A stretch of DNA of 64,000 nucleotides from the NCBI RefSeq assembly GCF_013393945.1, contig NZ_CP040297.1:5426001-5490000 (forward strand), written 5' to 3'. The notes under the pieces were generated by a model. The model did no database searches, was not told the DNA's origin, and worked only from the letters and a program-made list of their open reading frames with translations. The stretch's first letter is position 1. Every line of letters begins with the position of its first letter. The translations under genes were made by a program, and so were the position numbers. Of this stretch, positions 49,736 through 59,837 are shown piece after piece. Source of the DNA: Nostoc sp. TCL26-01. Its GTDB lineage: Bacteria > Cyanobacteriota > Cyanobacteriia > Cyanobacteriales > Nostocaceae.

Positions 49736-52700
49736 CTAGACTGCTCCTAATTCTCTTAACATTGTCAATTGAGCTTGAGTCAAACCGCTAACTCCCGTAA
49801 TTTTCATACCTTCGTATGGTCTAGTGGCTTTGAGGATTTGATGACAAGATGCGGATTGAATATCCCAAAGTCTAATAGTTTCATCTTCACTAGCACTAGC
49901 AAGTATCAAACCATCCTGAGAGAACGCAACTGACCAGACCCAATTTGCATGACCATGAAGAGTATTTACACACTTTTGTGCTTGTATATCCCAAATTTTC
50001 ACAGTTTGGTCGCAGGCAGCACTGGCAATCTTTTGTCCATCTGGACTAAAACAAACAGCCATGACCCAACTTGTATGTCCTTGCAATGTCTGCAAACACT
50101 CACCTGTACTCACATCCCAGATTTTGACTGTTTGATCAAGACTAGGGCTTGCTAGTAATTTACCATCAGGACTAAATGCGATCGCTCCCACTCTACCCAA
50201 GTGTCCTTGCAATACTTTGATACATCTGTTTTCTTGTAAGTCCCAAAGCCTGATGGTGCAGTCGTCACTTCCACTAGCTAAAATTTCTCCTAGAGGACTA
50301 AAGGCTACCGCCGCAACTCGGTCTGTATGACCGTGTAAGGTGAGACGGCACTCACCAAGGCGAATATCCCAAACTTTAACAGTATGGTCGAAACTGCTAC
50401 TAGCCAAAAGTTTGCCATCTGGACTAAAACTTAATGACCAAACTTCATCAGTATGGTCTATGAATGTATGAGTGCATTCACCAGTTTTGATATCCCAAAG
50501 TTTGATTGTAGCGTCTTGGCTACCACCTGCAACTATCGGTAAGTTTGGGTGAAAGGCTACAGCTGGTAGACCTTGGGAGTATGCTTTAAATTCGTGCAGG
50601 CATTCACCACTTTTAATATCCCAAATTCTTAAAGCATGATCTCTGTGTCCACTAGCTAACATTAGTGTATTGGGGTTAAAAGCTACAGCCTTAACCCAGT
50701 TAGTATAGCCGTGAATACAAGCAATACACTTACCATTACTAACTTGCCATAGCCTGATAGTTTGGTCTTCACTGGCACTAGCAAGAATTTGATCATCTGG
50801 ACTGAACGCTATACCCCAGATTTGATGATTGTGACCTTTGAGGGTATGCAGACAAGTGCTAGTCTCCACATCCCAAATACGGATGGTTTGGTCTGCACTA
50901 CAACTAGCTACTAGCCGATTATCTCTGCTCCACGCTGCACTCCATATCCAGTCTGTGTGACCCTGAAAAATTCCTAGACACTGATAATTTTGAGCATTCC
51001 AAATCCTCACTGTTTTATCACAACTGGCACTAACTAGCAAGGTGCCATTCGGACTGAAGTGAGCTGCCCTTACCCAGTTTTCATGCTCCCTAATTGTATA
51101 GAGGCATTTTCCAGTCTCAACATCCCAAATTTTGATGAGTTTGTCAACACCACTACTGAGCAATTGTTTACCATCTGGACTGAAATGAACAGACATTATA
51201 GCACTGTTATGTCCGTGCATAATTTTGAGACAACAACCCTCTAGCACTTGCCAAATCCTAATAGTTAGATCGCTACTTCCGCTAGCAAGGATTGAACCAT
51301 CTGGGCTAAAAGCAACTGCATTCACACTACTTGTATGCTCAGATAGTGTATGCAAGCATCTACCGGACGGCAATTGCCATATTTTGACGGTTGAATCTTT
51401 ACTGGCACTAGCAAGAATCTGTCCATTTGGACTAAAACCAATTTTACGTACCCAATTGCTATGTCCACGCAAGGTTAAAAGACGTTGTTGATCTGCAACT
51501 TGCCATACATGAATATCGCAATTAGCATTACCACTCACTAGGGTTTTACCATCAGGACTAAAAGCAATTGACAGTACCCCACCAAAAGATTGAGTGAAGG
51601 TAGATTTGGAAAAATAGCAGTGAGAAAAATTGACATTTTGTAAATTTACATCTTGTAAATATGCTTGACAAATAGTCAGATAAGAAAAATCAAATTTACT
51701 GAAATTTGCGGGAATTTGTCTCAGAAGATTCAGGATATTGCCGGCTGCATATCCTGAATGGCTTAAAGCTTCTTGTTTCAATTTTTTGAGAAGTTCCTGC
51801 AACTGAAGCTGAATTTGCTGGCAACTACCCAGAGCTAACATCAAACTATCAATAACTGGACTCAAGATCAGACGAATTTGTGCTTGTCTGAGATAGTCTT
51901 TACTCTGAGCTTTAATTAAGGCATAATTTCTTAAGAGTTCATGGTCTTGATTGACGATTTCTTTGCAAGTAAAAGCTACTAATTGATCAGTAACGTATTC
52001 CATCAACACAGGCTGAAGTGTAAAGCGATCGCCTGTACGCTCTAGGGGAAGCTTACGTTGCAGTACTCCCAAGGTTGCAGGTAGCGCTGCCTTAGCAGTT
52101 GATAACATCAAATCTTCTCGTAACTCTGCTAAAGTAACAGGCTCCCGATTGATTGCTAACCAGTACAGCACCTCACAGCAAGCGACGGGAAGCCTTTGGA
52201 AGTGCCATGATAAAAGTCCTTGCAAGTCGTGAAATACTGGTTTACCTTCTCTTAAAAAATCGGCAATATTGCCAAAAAAAACTTCTAGGATGTGTTTGCC
52301 AACTAGCTGTAGTGCTAAAGGATTGCCATTATAAAGCCCAATTAACTCCCGCCAGTCATCTTCACTAGCTGTAAAATCACCAAGCTCGGCAATAATCTGT
52401 TTTCCAACTTCAACATCCAACCCCTGTAACATCAGAGAGCGCACTGGACGAGTTGGGCCATCCATGAAAATGAGTTCTTGGGGTTTTTCGCGGCTTGTGA
52501 GCAGTAAGCAACTTTGATGCGGGACTTCCCCAATTTGTTTAATTAACTGTCCATAATCTTCATAATCAGCTTGATACCGACCGGTGGGATCTGCGGCTTG
52601 GAGGAGAGTTTCGGCATTATCTAAGATGAGGAGACATCGGTGGGTTCTCAGGTATTGAAGCAACAAAGAAATGCGATCGCTAATTCTTTCTGGTAGTGTT

Positions 52701-53317
52701 GTCTGCTGTTGTTTAGACAGCACCTTAATTAAGTCTGCGAGTAAGTCAGACAGGAGAGGAGCATTGAGCAGCGATCGCCAAATCACAAACTCAAACTCAT
52801 CTTGGATACCCTTGGCTAACTGGAGTGATAAATCTGTTTTGCCAATCCCACCCAATCCCAGTTTTAGAGAAAGATGAGTTTTGCCAATCCCACGCATTCC
52901 CACAATTGCCACACATCGAGTGCGATCGCGAATAATCCAGTCTTTCAGTAGCTCTAGTTCTTCTGTGCGTCCAAAAAACACTGGTACATCAGGAGCATCT
53001 CCCCAGTCTGCATGGGGATTTGGAGGTTGGTGATTTAAAGTCGATAAAGTAGTTGGATGATTTTGCTGTTGTACGCTGCGGTTTAATACTCCGTGCAAGT
53101 TATTCTTGGTAACTTTTTCACCTAAAGCTTGCGAGAGCGATCGCCAGAGTTCAGAACCAACATCTTTGATATGACCAGCATCATATTTAACATCCCGCGT
53201 CATTTCTAAGTAAGTTTTGCCTTCCCAGGAATAACGAAATACCATCTCTTGCGCTTTTGTTAAGCGTCCTCGTTCCAATAGTTGCTCGACTAGTGCGATC
53301 GCCTCTTCTACCGTCAT
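49736..53317 (-). CDS. NB-ARC ATPase with 14 WD40 repeats
   Basis: 1193 aa. Residues 1-85 form a winged-helix-like N-terminal domain (LLERGRLTKAQEMVFRYSWE) typical of cyanobacterial NB-ARC/WD40 proteins. The NTPase (about 110-450) opens PVFFGRTEELELLKDWI. Its P-loop is duplicated as GMRGIGKTHLSLKL then GLGGIGKTDLSLQL; Walker B is CLLILDNAETLL and a TSREK sensor follows. About residues 580-1165 contain 14 WD40 repeats of 42 aa each (SPDG...WD), that is two seven-bladed propellers, ending in a conserved GMKITGVSGLTQAQ tail. It is a STAND-type switch; signal and output are unknown. Confidence 0.92.
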   Translation of the reverse strand: MTVEEAIALVEQLLERGRLTKAQEMVFRYSWEGKTYLEMTRDVKYDAGHIKDVGSELWRSLSQALGEKVTKNNLHGVLNRSVQQQNHPTTLSTLNHQPPNPHADWGDAPDVPVFFGRTEELELLKDWIIRDRTRCVAIVGMRGIGKTHLSLKLGLGGIGKTDLSLQLAKGIQDEFEFVIWRSLLNAPLLSDLLADLIKVLSKQQQTTLPERISDRISLLLQYLRTHRCLLILDNAETLLQAADPTGRYQADYEDYGQLIKQIGEVPHQSCLLLTSREKPQELIFMDGPTRPVRSLMLQGLDVEVGKQIIAELGDFTASEDDWRELIGLYNGNPLALQLVGKHILEVFFGNIADFLREGKPVFHDLQGLLSWHFQRLPVACCEVLYWLAINREPVTLAELREDLMLSTAKAALPATLGVLQRKLPLERTGDRFTLQPVLMEYVTDQLVAFTCKEIVNQDHELLRNYALIKAQSKDYLRQAQIRLILSPVIDSLMLALGSCQQIQLQLQELLKKLKQEALSHSGYAAGNILNLLRQIPANFSKFDFSYLTICQAYLQDVNLQNVNFSHCYFSKSTFTQSFGGVLSIAFSPDGKTLVSGNANCDIHVWQVADQQRLLTLRGHSNWVRKIGFSPNGQILASASKDSTVKIWQLPSGRCLHTLSEHTSSVNAVAFSPDGSILASGSSDLTIRIWQVLEGCCLKIMHGHNSAIMSVHFSPDGKQLLSSGVDKLIKIWDVETGKCLYTIREHENWVRAAHFSPNGTLLVSASCDKTVRIWNAQNYQCLGIFQGHTDWIWSAAWSRDNRLVASCSADQTIRIWDVETSTCLHTLKGHNHQIWGIAFSPDDQILASASEDQTIRLWQVSNGKCIACIHGYTNWVKAVAFNPNTLMLASGHRDHALRIWDIKSGECLHEFKAYSQGLPAVAFHPNLPIVAGGSQDATIKLWDIKTGECTHTFIDHTDEVWSLSFSPDGKLLASSSFDHTVKVWDIRLGECRLTLHGHTDRVAAVAFSPLGEILASGSDDCTIRLWDLQENRCIKVLQGHLGRVGAIAFSPDGKLLASPSLDQTVKIWDVSTGECLQTLQGHTSWVMAVCFSPDGQKIASAACDQTVKIWDIQAQKCVNTLHGHANWVWSVAFSQDGLILASASEDETIRLWDIQSASCHQILKATRPYEGMKITGVSGLTQAQLTMLRELGAV

Positions 53318-53567
53318 TTATCGACTCAGCAATACCAGTATCACTACAATATTCGCACCATCAGCTCTACTGATTAAAAAACTTTACGTAAATATACTAA
53401 CTAGTTCCGACTTTTCTCCGACCTTTTCCGACCGTCAAACTTGATACTTGGCAGTAGTTCCAGCTTGTCAAAGCGCTTGGTAGATTTACCTTTTTAGTAA
53501 GTGAATAAAATGCAGAATTTGCGATCGCGCTTTCTAATACAAGTTAATCATGATACACATAAATTAT

Positions 53568-53596
53568 GTAGAGACGTTGCATTGCAACGTCTCTAC
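53568..53596. repeat. Palindromic dispersed element (copy 2)
   Basis: GTAGAGACGTTGCA and its reverse complement around a single T. Same element as 4432-4460, 49 kb away. A partial copy, TGTAGAGACGCAATA, is at about 57936-57950. Confidence 0.75.
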
Positions 53597-53626
53597 TGTT
53601 TCACAGCGAAGTCCATTACCAATTAC

Positions 53627-54301
53627 CTAATAATCTCGCCTAAACAAACCAAATACAGGGCCGAGAATTATCCCAAACACAAAACCACCAATGTGCGCCC
53701 AATAAGCAACTCCCCCTGATTCCACACTCATGTTAGCTGCGGCTTGTAAACTAGCAAGACCAGAAATGACGTTTTGGATAAAGAAAATCCCAATAATTAC
53801 CAACGCTGGCACACTAATTGTAGTGACAAAAAAACCCAAGAAAATTAAAGTTGTTACCCTAGCTTGCGGAAACCGAATCAAGTACGCACCCAAAACTCCA
53901 GAAATTGCCCCACTAGCACCTAAAGAAGGAATAGTAGAATACATACCAATAGCCCATTGACACAAAGCAGCTAAAGCACCACAAGCCAAATAAAAAATCA
54001 AATATTTGAAATGCCCCAAGCGTTCTTCGATATTGTTACCAAAAACCCAAAGAAACACCATATTTGATATCAAATGCCACCAACCGCCGTGTAAAAACTG
54101 TGAGGTAAATAAGGTCATCCATTCCCCAGCTAAATTGGTGGTTAACTCTTGTGGTACTACTGCATACTGACTGAAAAATAAATTTAACTGTCCATTAGAC
54201 AAACTCAGTTCATGCAGAAACACTAAAACGTTCATCCCAATTAAACCGTAAGTGAAATACGGGGTGATTCGCGTCGGATTTTCGTCGTAGAGGGGAAACA
54301 C
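53627..54301 (-). CDS. Rhomboid-family intramembrane serine protease
   Basis: 224 aa with six or seven membrane segments. Hallmarks are HGGWWHLISNMVFLWVFG in the second region, the catalytic GASGAISGVLG serine at about residue 130, and the partner His in AYWAHIGGFVFG near the C-terminus. It begins MFPLYDENPTRITPYFTYGL. Rhomboids cleave membrane proteins; substrates here are unknown. It lies alone between the WD40 gene and the CyRepA1 gene. Confidence 0.9.
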   Translation of the reverse strand: MFPLYDENPTRITPYFTYGLIGMNVLVFLHELSLSNGQLNLFFSQYAVVPQELTTNLAGEWMTLFTSQFLHGGWWHLISNMVFLWVFGNNIEERLGHFKYLIFYLACGALAALCQWAIGMYSTIPSLGASGAISGVLGAYLIRFPQARVTTLIFLGFFVTTISVPALVIIGIFFIQNVISGLASLQAAANMSVESGGVAYWAHIGGFVFGIILGPVFGLFRRDY

Positions 54302-54410
54302 AGGTGTTTTTCCTAATCATTGATAACTGCAATATAGCTTGAATAGCCAGCAGTTGTTGAGCGTAAGTAATTCGACTCAATATAACCAACACAACCATCT
54401 TGACTATGAT

Positions 54411-54478
54411 TCTTTGTGTCTCTGTGCCTTTGTGGTTTAAAAAGTGACTTTATTTACCACAAAGTCACAGAGAGATAA
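54411..54478. repeat. Long palindromic repeat (CTGTGTCTCTGTG family)
   Basis: TCTTTGTGTCTCTGTGCC then TTTGTGGTTTAAA faces TTACCACAAAGTCACAGAGA. Same family as 35761-35834 and 13807-13947. It sits between the rhomboid gene and the 3' end of the CyRepA1 gene. Confidence 0.7.
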
Positions 54479-54496
54479 AGCAAAATTACCAAACCT

Positions 54497-57400
54497 CTAA
54501 AGCAAAGAAACAACACTAGAAACGACAGAATTTGTTTCAGGTATATTTAACTGCCAATTTGCAGAAGTAAAAGTACTTGGCTCACATCTCATCTGTTTAA
54601 TATTAGCCAGTATGAGTTCATCTCGTTGATACCAAACAGCAAATATTTGTTCTCTACCATCCGCCAATGTTTCTGGGTCAATTTGATAAACTTCACCCAC
54701 TCGTTTTAGTTTCAACCCCAACAGATTTAACAATCGGCTGAGAATTTTAATTGCGGTAATTTTTTCCTTACCCCGAACAAAGCCAATTCCCAGCACTCTT
54801 TTAATATGCTTATTATGTTGAAAAACTACATCTTTTAACCAGATTAGCTCAGATTCATACTCGGTAAACTTACGTCCTATTTCCAGAAACTGAAGCATTC
54901 CTAATGCTCTCATGGCTTCAACTTTCAACGTATAGGTTTTTAAATCTGGGAGAAAGACTTTACCATTACCCCATGATAGTTGCTGCTGCCATTCTTGTTG
55001 GTCTCTAACTTGAAAATATTCACTTTCGTGAGTGAGATAGTAGTGAATCAACAATTGACTATAGTATCCTTGATCATCCTTTAACTTTAATTGCGGTGTT
55101 ACCGGGATACCATATCTTTGCCGCAAATTATATTTCTGGATTTGCTCACGTTCTGCATCAGTGAGAGAATGTTTAGCTGATAACTGCTCATATTCCACAC
55201 AGTTAATATCTTGAGCATTTGCCACATTGCTAGCTGCTGAGAGTTGATTTTGCTGTTTAATCTTTTTAATTTGTCGTTTAATTTCTTTACCTTTTTGGCG
55301 CTTTTCTGTCCAATCTTTCTGGACTTTGACAATTTCCAGGATTAATCTCTGCCGATTGGCTAAATCATGAGGATCAGTGGCTAAAAATGCTAACCGTAAA
55401 TCTCGCACAATATTATTGTGAATTGCATTACTCCGTAACCAAACTTGATGTCCATCAGCAGTTAATCCATCTTGCATTGATTGACGGTAAAGACGAATGG
55501 AAGAATTGACTCTCGCTGATAGTTTTGCCCAAGTTCGTAAATGTACAGGATCATAAACTAAGGGTAAATCTACATCGATTTTATGTAATGGACTCAACAA
55601 TGCTAGGTTTTCTTTTTGATTTTCTTGATACCAGTCAGATAGTGAACGATAATTGGTGCTACCACTAGCAATTAAGCCAATTCCCCGTTTAGCACACCAG
55701 ACAATACGCGGTACATTATCTCTAACTCTTGCTAATGCTTGGCGCGCTTCTGAATCAGGGATTACTCCTTGGAAAATACCATAAACACGGTCAAAATGTT
55801 GCACATCAATACTAATACCTGTTCCTAAGCTGGGAGTGACAAACACATGATCGTATTCTGTAATTTTCTGGTTGATTGCTGCAACAAAATCAACGGCTGC
55901 GTGACCAGGTGTGTTTGTTGTTTGACTATTCACAACTAAGGCTTTGGGAAATTGATAACGAAGTTTTTCTAAACGCTCTTTGAGATAACGTTCAATTGTT
56001 TCGCAGCTATAACGTCCAGCCCGGCTATCAGTTGTGACATAACATTTGCGTCCAGCTAATAAATCCAATTCTAGTTGCTGAATCAGAGGAATAGGGTTAG
56101 GAGAGTCGTAAAAAGTTACTTCCCAACCGCGCTGTGGTTTCCATTGATTTACAACTATCCAAGGGGTTAATTTACACTTGGCTAAACCTTGTAAATATTC
56201 CAAAGATACATCAGATAAATCAGCATCTTGAGCAATTATTAAACCACCAGTTGATAAAACCGTAGAGATTAATTGTTGGAAGCATTTTAAAATTTTAACC
56301 CGTTTGTGTTTACAGGTATTGCTATTGAGTAGATGCCATAAAGATTGCTCTACTTCATCTAAAATAATTATGGCTCCTTGCCATTCTTCTGGTTTTAACT
56401 TCCAGATGGAATCAACACATAAACCTAAAGATTGGGAACTGAATGATTCTGTCTCTAGGGTGATTTTTGGCATTTCATTTTGAATAAATCCCCATTTAAT
56501 CCCAATCTTTTCACATAAAAAACGTCCGAGTTGGATTCTGTGAGTAATTAGTAATACAGGTCTATTAATATTATTGGCTTGGTGAATAACTGTTTGTAAT
56601 GCTGTCGTTTTTCCTGTACCTTTAGCTGATTTTACTCCCACTAAACCAGAAGTAGGAAAAGCTATTTCTCCTAAAAATGGGCGATTGATTGTCAGTGTTG
56701 CGGGAATAGTCAATTCAGTATGAGGTTTAAGTTGAGCTAGGTAAATTTCTAAATCAACACTTTGGCGATAAACTTTTTCAAAAACGCTTGCACCTTTAGC
56801 AACTATTAACTCATCAACACCTTTTTCTATTCCTGGTAATTCGATAACTTTGACACCGCATTTCTTGTTTTGTAATAAACAACCAAGCTGAGTAATCGCA
56901 TTACTAATAGCCGCAACTTTTTTCGGTTGCGTTTCATAATCAAAACAAATATAAAAATTCCTTTGCATAGCCGTAAATGCAGCCAAATCAGGAATTAGTT
57001 GACGACTGGTAACTTTGCCAAATTTATCTTTGACAACTCGATAGCCACTGGTAATTCCAGGAATGGCGATCGCTGCATATCCTTGTGTCAAGAGTGTAGC
57101 TGCTTTTTTGGCTCCCTCACAAATAATCACGGGTATGTTGCGTTCCATCACCCATTGCCAAAAACCCTCAGCTTCTCCTTGGGGATTAATAGTGATATTT
57201 TCAGGTAAGGCTAGGCTGTAGCGTCGGGAGACTTGCTGCCAAATTTCCAGTGTCACCCGTAAGCAAAATATCCGCGTTGGTGTGCTGGGGGGATGTTCAT
57301 ATTTGATAGCCTTGCCATTCTCATTAGTCCGGGGTTGGTTGGGCTTGAAACAACCCCATTCCATTGATTGCCAATTCTGCAAAGGATCTAGTCCAGAACA

Positions 57401-57628
57401 CCACCAACCGCCTGCTATGACATGGCTATAGCGTTGTAACCAACCACTTTTCACCATACCAGTGTTGGTACGAGGTAAGTGTTCAGAAATTAACAGATAT
57501 TCGTATGCAGTTCCGCCTTGGAAGGACTGAAAGTTGAGATGAGTCAAGTGTAAATCGATACCACTACTCTTGACTAATTCTTCCAGGTGCTGTGGGTGTA
57601 AATCGTGCAGATGCATGGGGCGAACCAC
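54497..57628 (-). CDS. Plasmid replication protein of the CyRepA1 family
   Basis: 1043 aa starting MVRPMHLHDLHPQHLEELVK. The first half has a DUF3854/TOPRIM-like region (about 85-250) with VIICEGAKKAATLLTQGYAA and FYICFDYETQ. A helicase-like part follows with Walker A GVKSAKGTGKTTALQ (about 330) and Walker B IIILDEVEQS (about 422), then later VTPSLGTGISIDVQHFDRVY and RQALARVRDN. The C-terminal part is basic. Proteins of this build are replication initiators of cyanobacterial plasmids. Its presence among chromosomal genes suggests an integrated or relic plasmid, or a mobilised domestic copy. Confidence 0.85.
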   Translation of the reverse strand: MVRPMHLHDLHPQHLEELVKSSGIDLHLTHLNFQSFQGGTAYEYLLISEHLPRTNTGMVKSGWLQRYSHVIAGGWWCSGLDPLQNWQSMEWGCFKPNQPRTNENGKAIKYEHPPSTPTRIFCLRVTLEIWQQVSRRYSLALPENITINPQGEAEGFWQWVMERNIPVIICEGAKKAATLLTQGYAAIAIPGITSGYRVVKDKFGKVTSRQLIPDLAAFTAMQRNFYICFDYETQPKKVAAISNAITQLGCLLQNKKCGVKVIELPGIEKGVDELIVAKGASVFEKVYRQSVDLEIYLAQLKPHTELTIPATLTINRPFLGEIAFPTSGLVGVKSAKGTGKTTALQTVIHQANNINRPVLLITHRIQLGRFLCEKIGIKWGFIQNEMPKITLETESFSSQSLGLCVDSIWKLKPEEWQGAIIILDEVEQSLWHLLNSNTCKHKRVKILKCFQQLISTVLSTGGLIIAQDADLSDVSLEYLQGLAKCKLTPWIVVNQWKPQRGWEVTFYDSPNPIPLIQQLELDLLAGRKCYVTTDSRAGRYSCETIERYLKERLEKLRYQFPKALVVNSQTTNTPGHAAVDFVAAINQKITEYDHVFVTPSLGTGISIDVQHFDRVYGIFQGVIPDSEARQALARVRDNVPRIVWCAKRGIGLIASGSTNYRSLSDWYQENQKENLALLSPLHKIDVDLPLVYDPVHLRTWAKLSARVNSSIRLYRQSMQDGLTADGHQVWLRSNAIHNNIVRDLRLAFLATDPHDLANRQRLILEIVKVQKDWTEKRQKGKEIKRQIKKIKQQNQLSAASNVANAQDINCVEYEQLSAKHSLTDAEREQIQKYNLRQRYGIPVTPQLKLKDDQGYYSQLLIHYYLTHESEYFQVRDQQEWQQQLSWGNGKVFLPDLKTYTLKVEAMRALGMLQFLEIGRKFTEYESELIWLKDVVFQHNKHIKRVLGIGFVRGKEKITAIKILSRLLNLLGLKLKRVGEVYQIDPETLADGREQIFAVWYQRDELILANIKQMRCEPSTFTSANWQLNIPETNSVVSSVVSLL

Positions 57629-57955
57629 GAATTGGTTGGGTTGGACTTAAAACTTAGCACGCCTCAGCTAGTTTTTTTTGGAAAAAATTATAAGGGTTAG
57701 GTAATACTTTTATACTAAGTTCTGCGAAATACAACGGTAGAAATCGCATTAACCTATTTGGTAGCAATTTGTTGCTCAACCAATAAGCCTGTATTGTAAT
57801 ATTTATGCAGTATTAATTTTTATTGTTCAGTAATTTTTCTATGTTTAAATCTTTAACACAAGTTTCTCATATTTGTCAAATAGGAATTTAGTAAGAATTA
57901 ACGACGGCGTTAATTCTTCGATTGATGAGTCTTATTGTAGAGACGCAATATAATA
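57629..57955. other. Intergenic, AT-rich
   Basis: The upstream region of the CyRepA1 gene. No ORF supported. No clear iterons were found by eye; AACGACGGCGTTAATTCTTCG near 57900 contains an AATTAACG...CGTTAATT inverted pair (TTAACGACGGCGTTAA, 57897-57912). Confidence 0.45.
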
Positions 57956-58092
57956 CAATACGGTTCAGTTAAGCAGAAAAGTAGGTTGGGTTGAGCGACA
58001 GCGAAACCCAACAAAGTCTTGATACCGTTGGGTTTCATTCTTCAACCCAACCTACACCAGTTGTATTTTTTAGCCTTAACTGAACCGTATTG
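57956..58092. mobile_element. MITE with 18-bp perfect inverted ends and 10-bp target duplication
   Basis: CAATACGGTTCAGTTAAG (57956-57973) and its exact reverse complement (58075-58092) bound a 137-bp element. CAATATAATA is repeated directly on both sides (57946-57955 and 58093-58102). Inside are nested inverted pairs: GTAGGTTGGGTTGA / TCAACCCAACCTAC, and GAAACCCAAC / GTTGGGTTTC. No coding capacity. A 10-bp duplication resembles IS4-type insertion. The rest of 58103-58222 carries an AGAATTCAG-type fragment only. Confidence 0.88.
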
Positions 58093-58222
58093 CAATATAA
58101 TATGTTTGCATCCCTACAAAAATTTTTAAGCGTGTAAAAGCAAATTGAATAAGAATTCAGAAGTCAGAATACCCTACGGGAAGCAAGCTACAGGAGTCAG
58201 AATCAAGACGGTAAATAAAAAC

Positions 58223-58594
58223 CTAATCTTCTAATTGTTGGCTTGGTACTTCCACGGCTGTGACATCAATGGTTCCTTCTGGAGCAAAGCGGTGAAAATG
58301 ACCTTTTTGTGCTGTGAGTGTCTCGCCGCAATTAGGACACTGTAACTGACTATTATTTAAACCAGTAAATTCATAACTGCACACAGGACATTGATCAGTA
58401 ACTAAGTTACGTTCTAACCACCAGCGAAACCCAAAAAAAGCCACAACAGGTGCTAGTAGTAACAGTCCAAACAGAATCAACAACGAATTCACCAACCAGC
58501 CTAAACCCAAGGAAGCTAGCAACCATGCAAATGCTAGTAGTGTCAGCCAAGGACGAAAGTTTAAAAGATTTGCTTGAGAATTGTTAAAACTCAT
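58223..58594 (-). CDS. Membrane protein with C-terminal zinc ribbon
   Basis: 123 aa from ATG 58594 (MSFNNSQANLLNFRPWLTLL); the upstream TTG (58600) is less likely. Two membrane segments lie at about 18-35 and 38-58, followed by a cytoplasmic zinc ribbon with CPVCSYEF and CPNCGETL. A His-containing segment and acidic tail (EVPSQQLED) end the protein. It is a small conserved cyanobacterial protein type; function is unknown. It precedes the glycosyltransferase gene in reverse order with a 76-bp gap, so they may be cotranscribed. Confidence 0.75.
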   Translation of the reverse strand: MSFNNSQANLLNFRPWLTLLAFAWLLASLGLGWLVNSLLILFGLLLLAPVVAFFGFRWWLERNLVTDQCPVCSYEFTGLNNSQLQCPNCGETLTAQKGHFHRFAPEGTIDVTAVEVPSQQLED

Positions 58595-58670
58595 TTTCAA
58601 TATTTTCTTGCTCTCCTTCTAGGATAGCGATTTTAGGCAATGGTCATTGGTGGAAAATTGGGGTGATGGG

Positions 58671-59837
58671 CTATTGATGCTGGATTAAAGACAAAAGTTG
58701 ATTTCTCAAGGCGTTCATCCCGAACAGAGCGATCGCCTGTTCTCTTAGCCACTCACCATCACATCGGAGATCATCTCCTTGGAGAATTTCTAAACAAGCT
58801 GCTGCTACAGCTTCTGGGTTGCGGTGTGGTACTCGCCACCCTAGCTTACCATCTTGCAAGGGGTCGGCTGAACCATCATCATCACCAGATAAGACGGGAA
58901 CGCCACAAGCCATTGCTTCTAGATAAACAATACCAAAACCTTCTTGGGAAGGCATAATGTAGGCATCAGCTAGGCGGTAGTGATCAACTAACTGTTCAGT
59001 AGGAACAAACCCAGCAAAGACAACGCGATCGCTCACACCTAAGTCTTGAGCTAGTTGGGCTAATCGCGGTTGGTCATCACCACGACCAATTACTAAATAT
59101 TTTACTTCGGGAAATGCTTGAGCAATTTTCGGCAAGGCACGAATTGTGACATCGACACCTTTATAAATATCACCTGACCATAATCGCGCCACGGTCATTA
59201 AAACTTTAGCATCCGTTAAGCCGTACTTAGCAACTAATTCTGGTTGTTTCGTTCCTGGTGTAAATTTATCTCCGTCAATGGCGCAAGGTAACATTTTCAC
59301 CTTATGAGGATCTATACCATTGACAGCACAAGCGCGATCGCGGCTGTAGCGGCTAATTGTCCAAATTTCCTCTGCACTAGCTAAAGCACGGCGTTCTCTG
59401 TCTTTGAGTGGTTCCCAAAACTCTTTACCATAAGTCAGGATAGTGTAGGGAATGCCTAACGGTTGACACAGTGTTTGGACAAGTGCTGCTAAATTAATAT
59501 GTCCACAAAAAACCCGTTGTGGTCGTTTTTGCAAGAGAAACTTTAATAACACTCCAGCAATTTTGATTCTGCCAATTTGGGGTGATGGGTGATGAAAGTA
59601 ATGGAATTTTAAATTCTCAGATGCAAAATGATTACAGTATTCAGGACTATCTCGTAATAACAATACTTCTGCTTGATAGTCTTGATTCAATTCCCCATAT
59701 GCACGAAAAATATCCTTAACATAGGACTGAATTCCTCCTTCCCGTGCAAAAACTTCTAAGAACACGAAGACATGGTTAGCTGATTCACGAGAAGTTTTAC
59801 TGAGACTTATTTTTGATTCTATTGTATCAATTTGCAT
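58671..59837 (-). CDS. Glycosyltransferase family 4 (GT-B)
   Basis: 388 aa. The GT4 signature is near the C-terminus: PSQEGFGIVYLEAMACGVPV with E-x7-E, and GDDDGSADPLQDGKLGWRV. The Rossmann part has LMTVARLWSGDIYKGVD and YLVIGRGDD, and VVFAGFVPTEQLVDHY. It transfers a sugar from a nucleotide donor, probably for exopolysaccharide, glycolipid or envelope glycan. Acceptor and donor cannot be told from the sequence. The upstream gap (59838-60187) carries only repeats. Confidence 0.9.
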   Translation of the reverse strand: MQIDTIESKISLSKTSRESANHVFVFLEVFAREGGIQSYVKDIFRAYGELNQDYQAEVLLLRDSPEYCNHFASENLKFHYFHHPSPQIGRIKIAGVLLKFLLQKRPQRVFCGHINLAALVQTLCQPLGIPYTILTYGKEFWEPLKDRERRALASAEEIWTISRYSRDRACAVNGIDPHKVKMLPCAIDGDKFTPGTKQPELVAKYGLTDAKVLMTVARLWSGDIYKGVDVTIRALPKIAQAFPEVKYLVIGRGDDQPRLAQLAQDLGVSDRVVFAGFVPTEQLVDHYRLADAYIMPSQEGFGIVYLEAMACGVPVLSGDDDGSADPLQDGKLGWRVPHRNPEAVAAACLEILQGDDLRCDGEWLREQAIALFGMNALRNQLLSLIQHQ

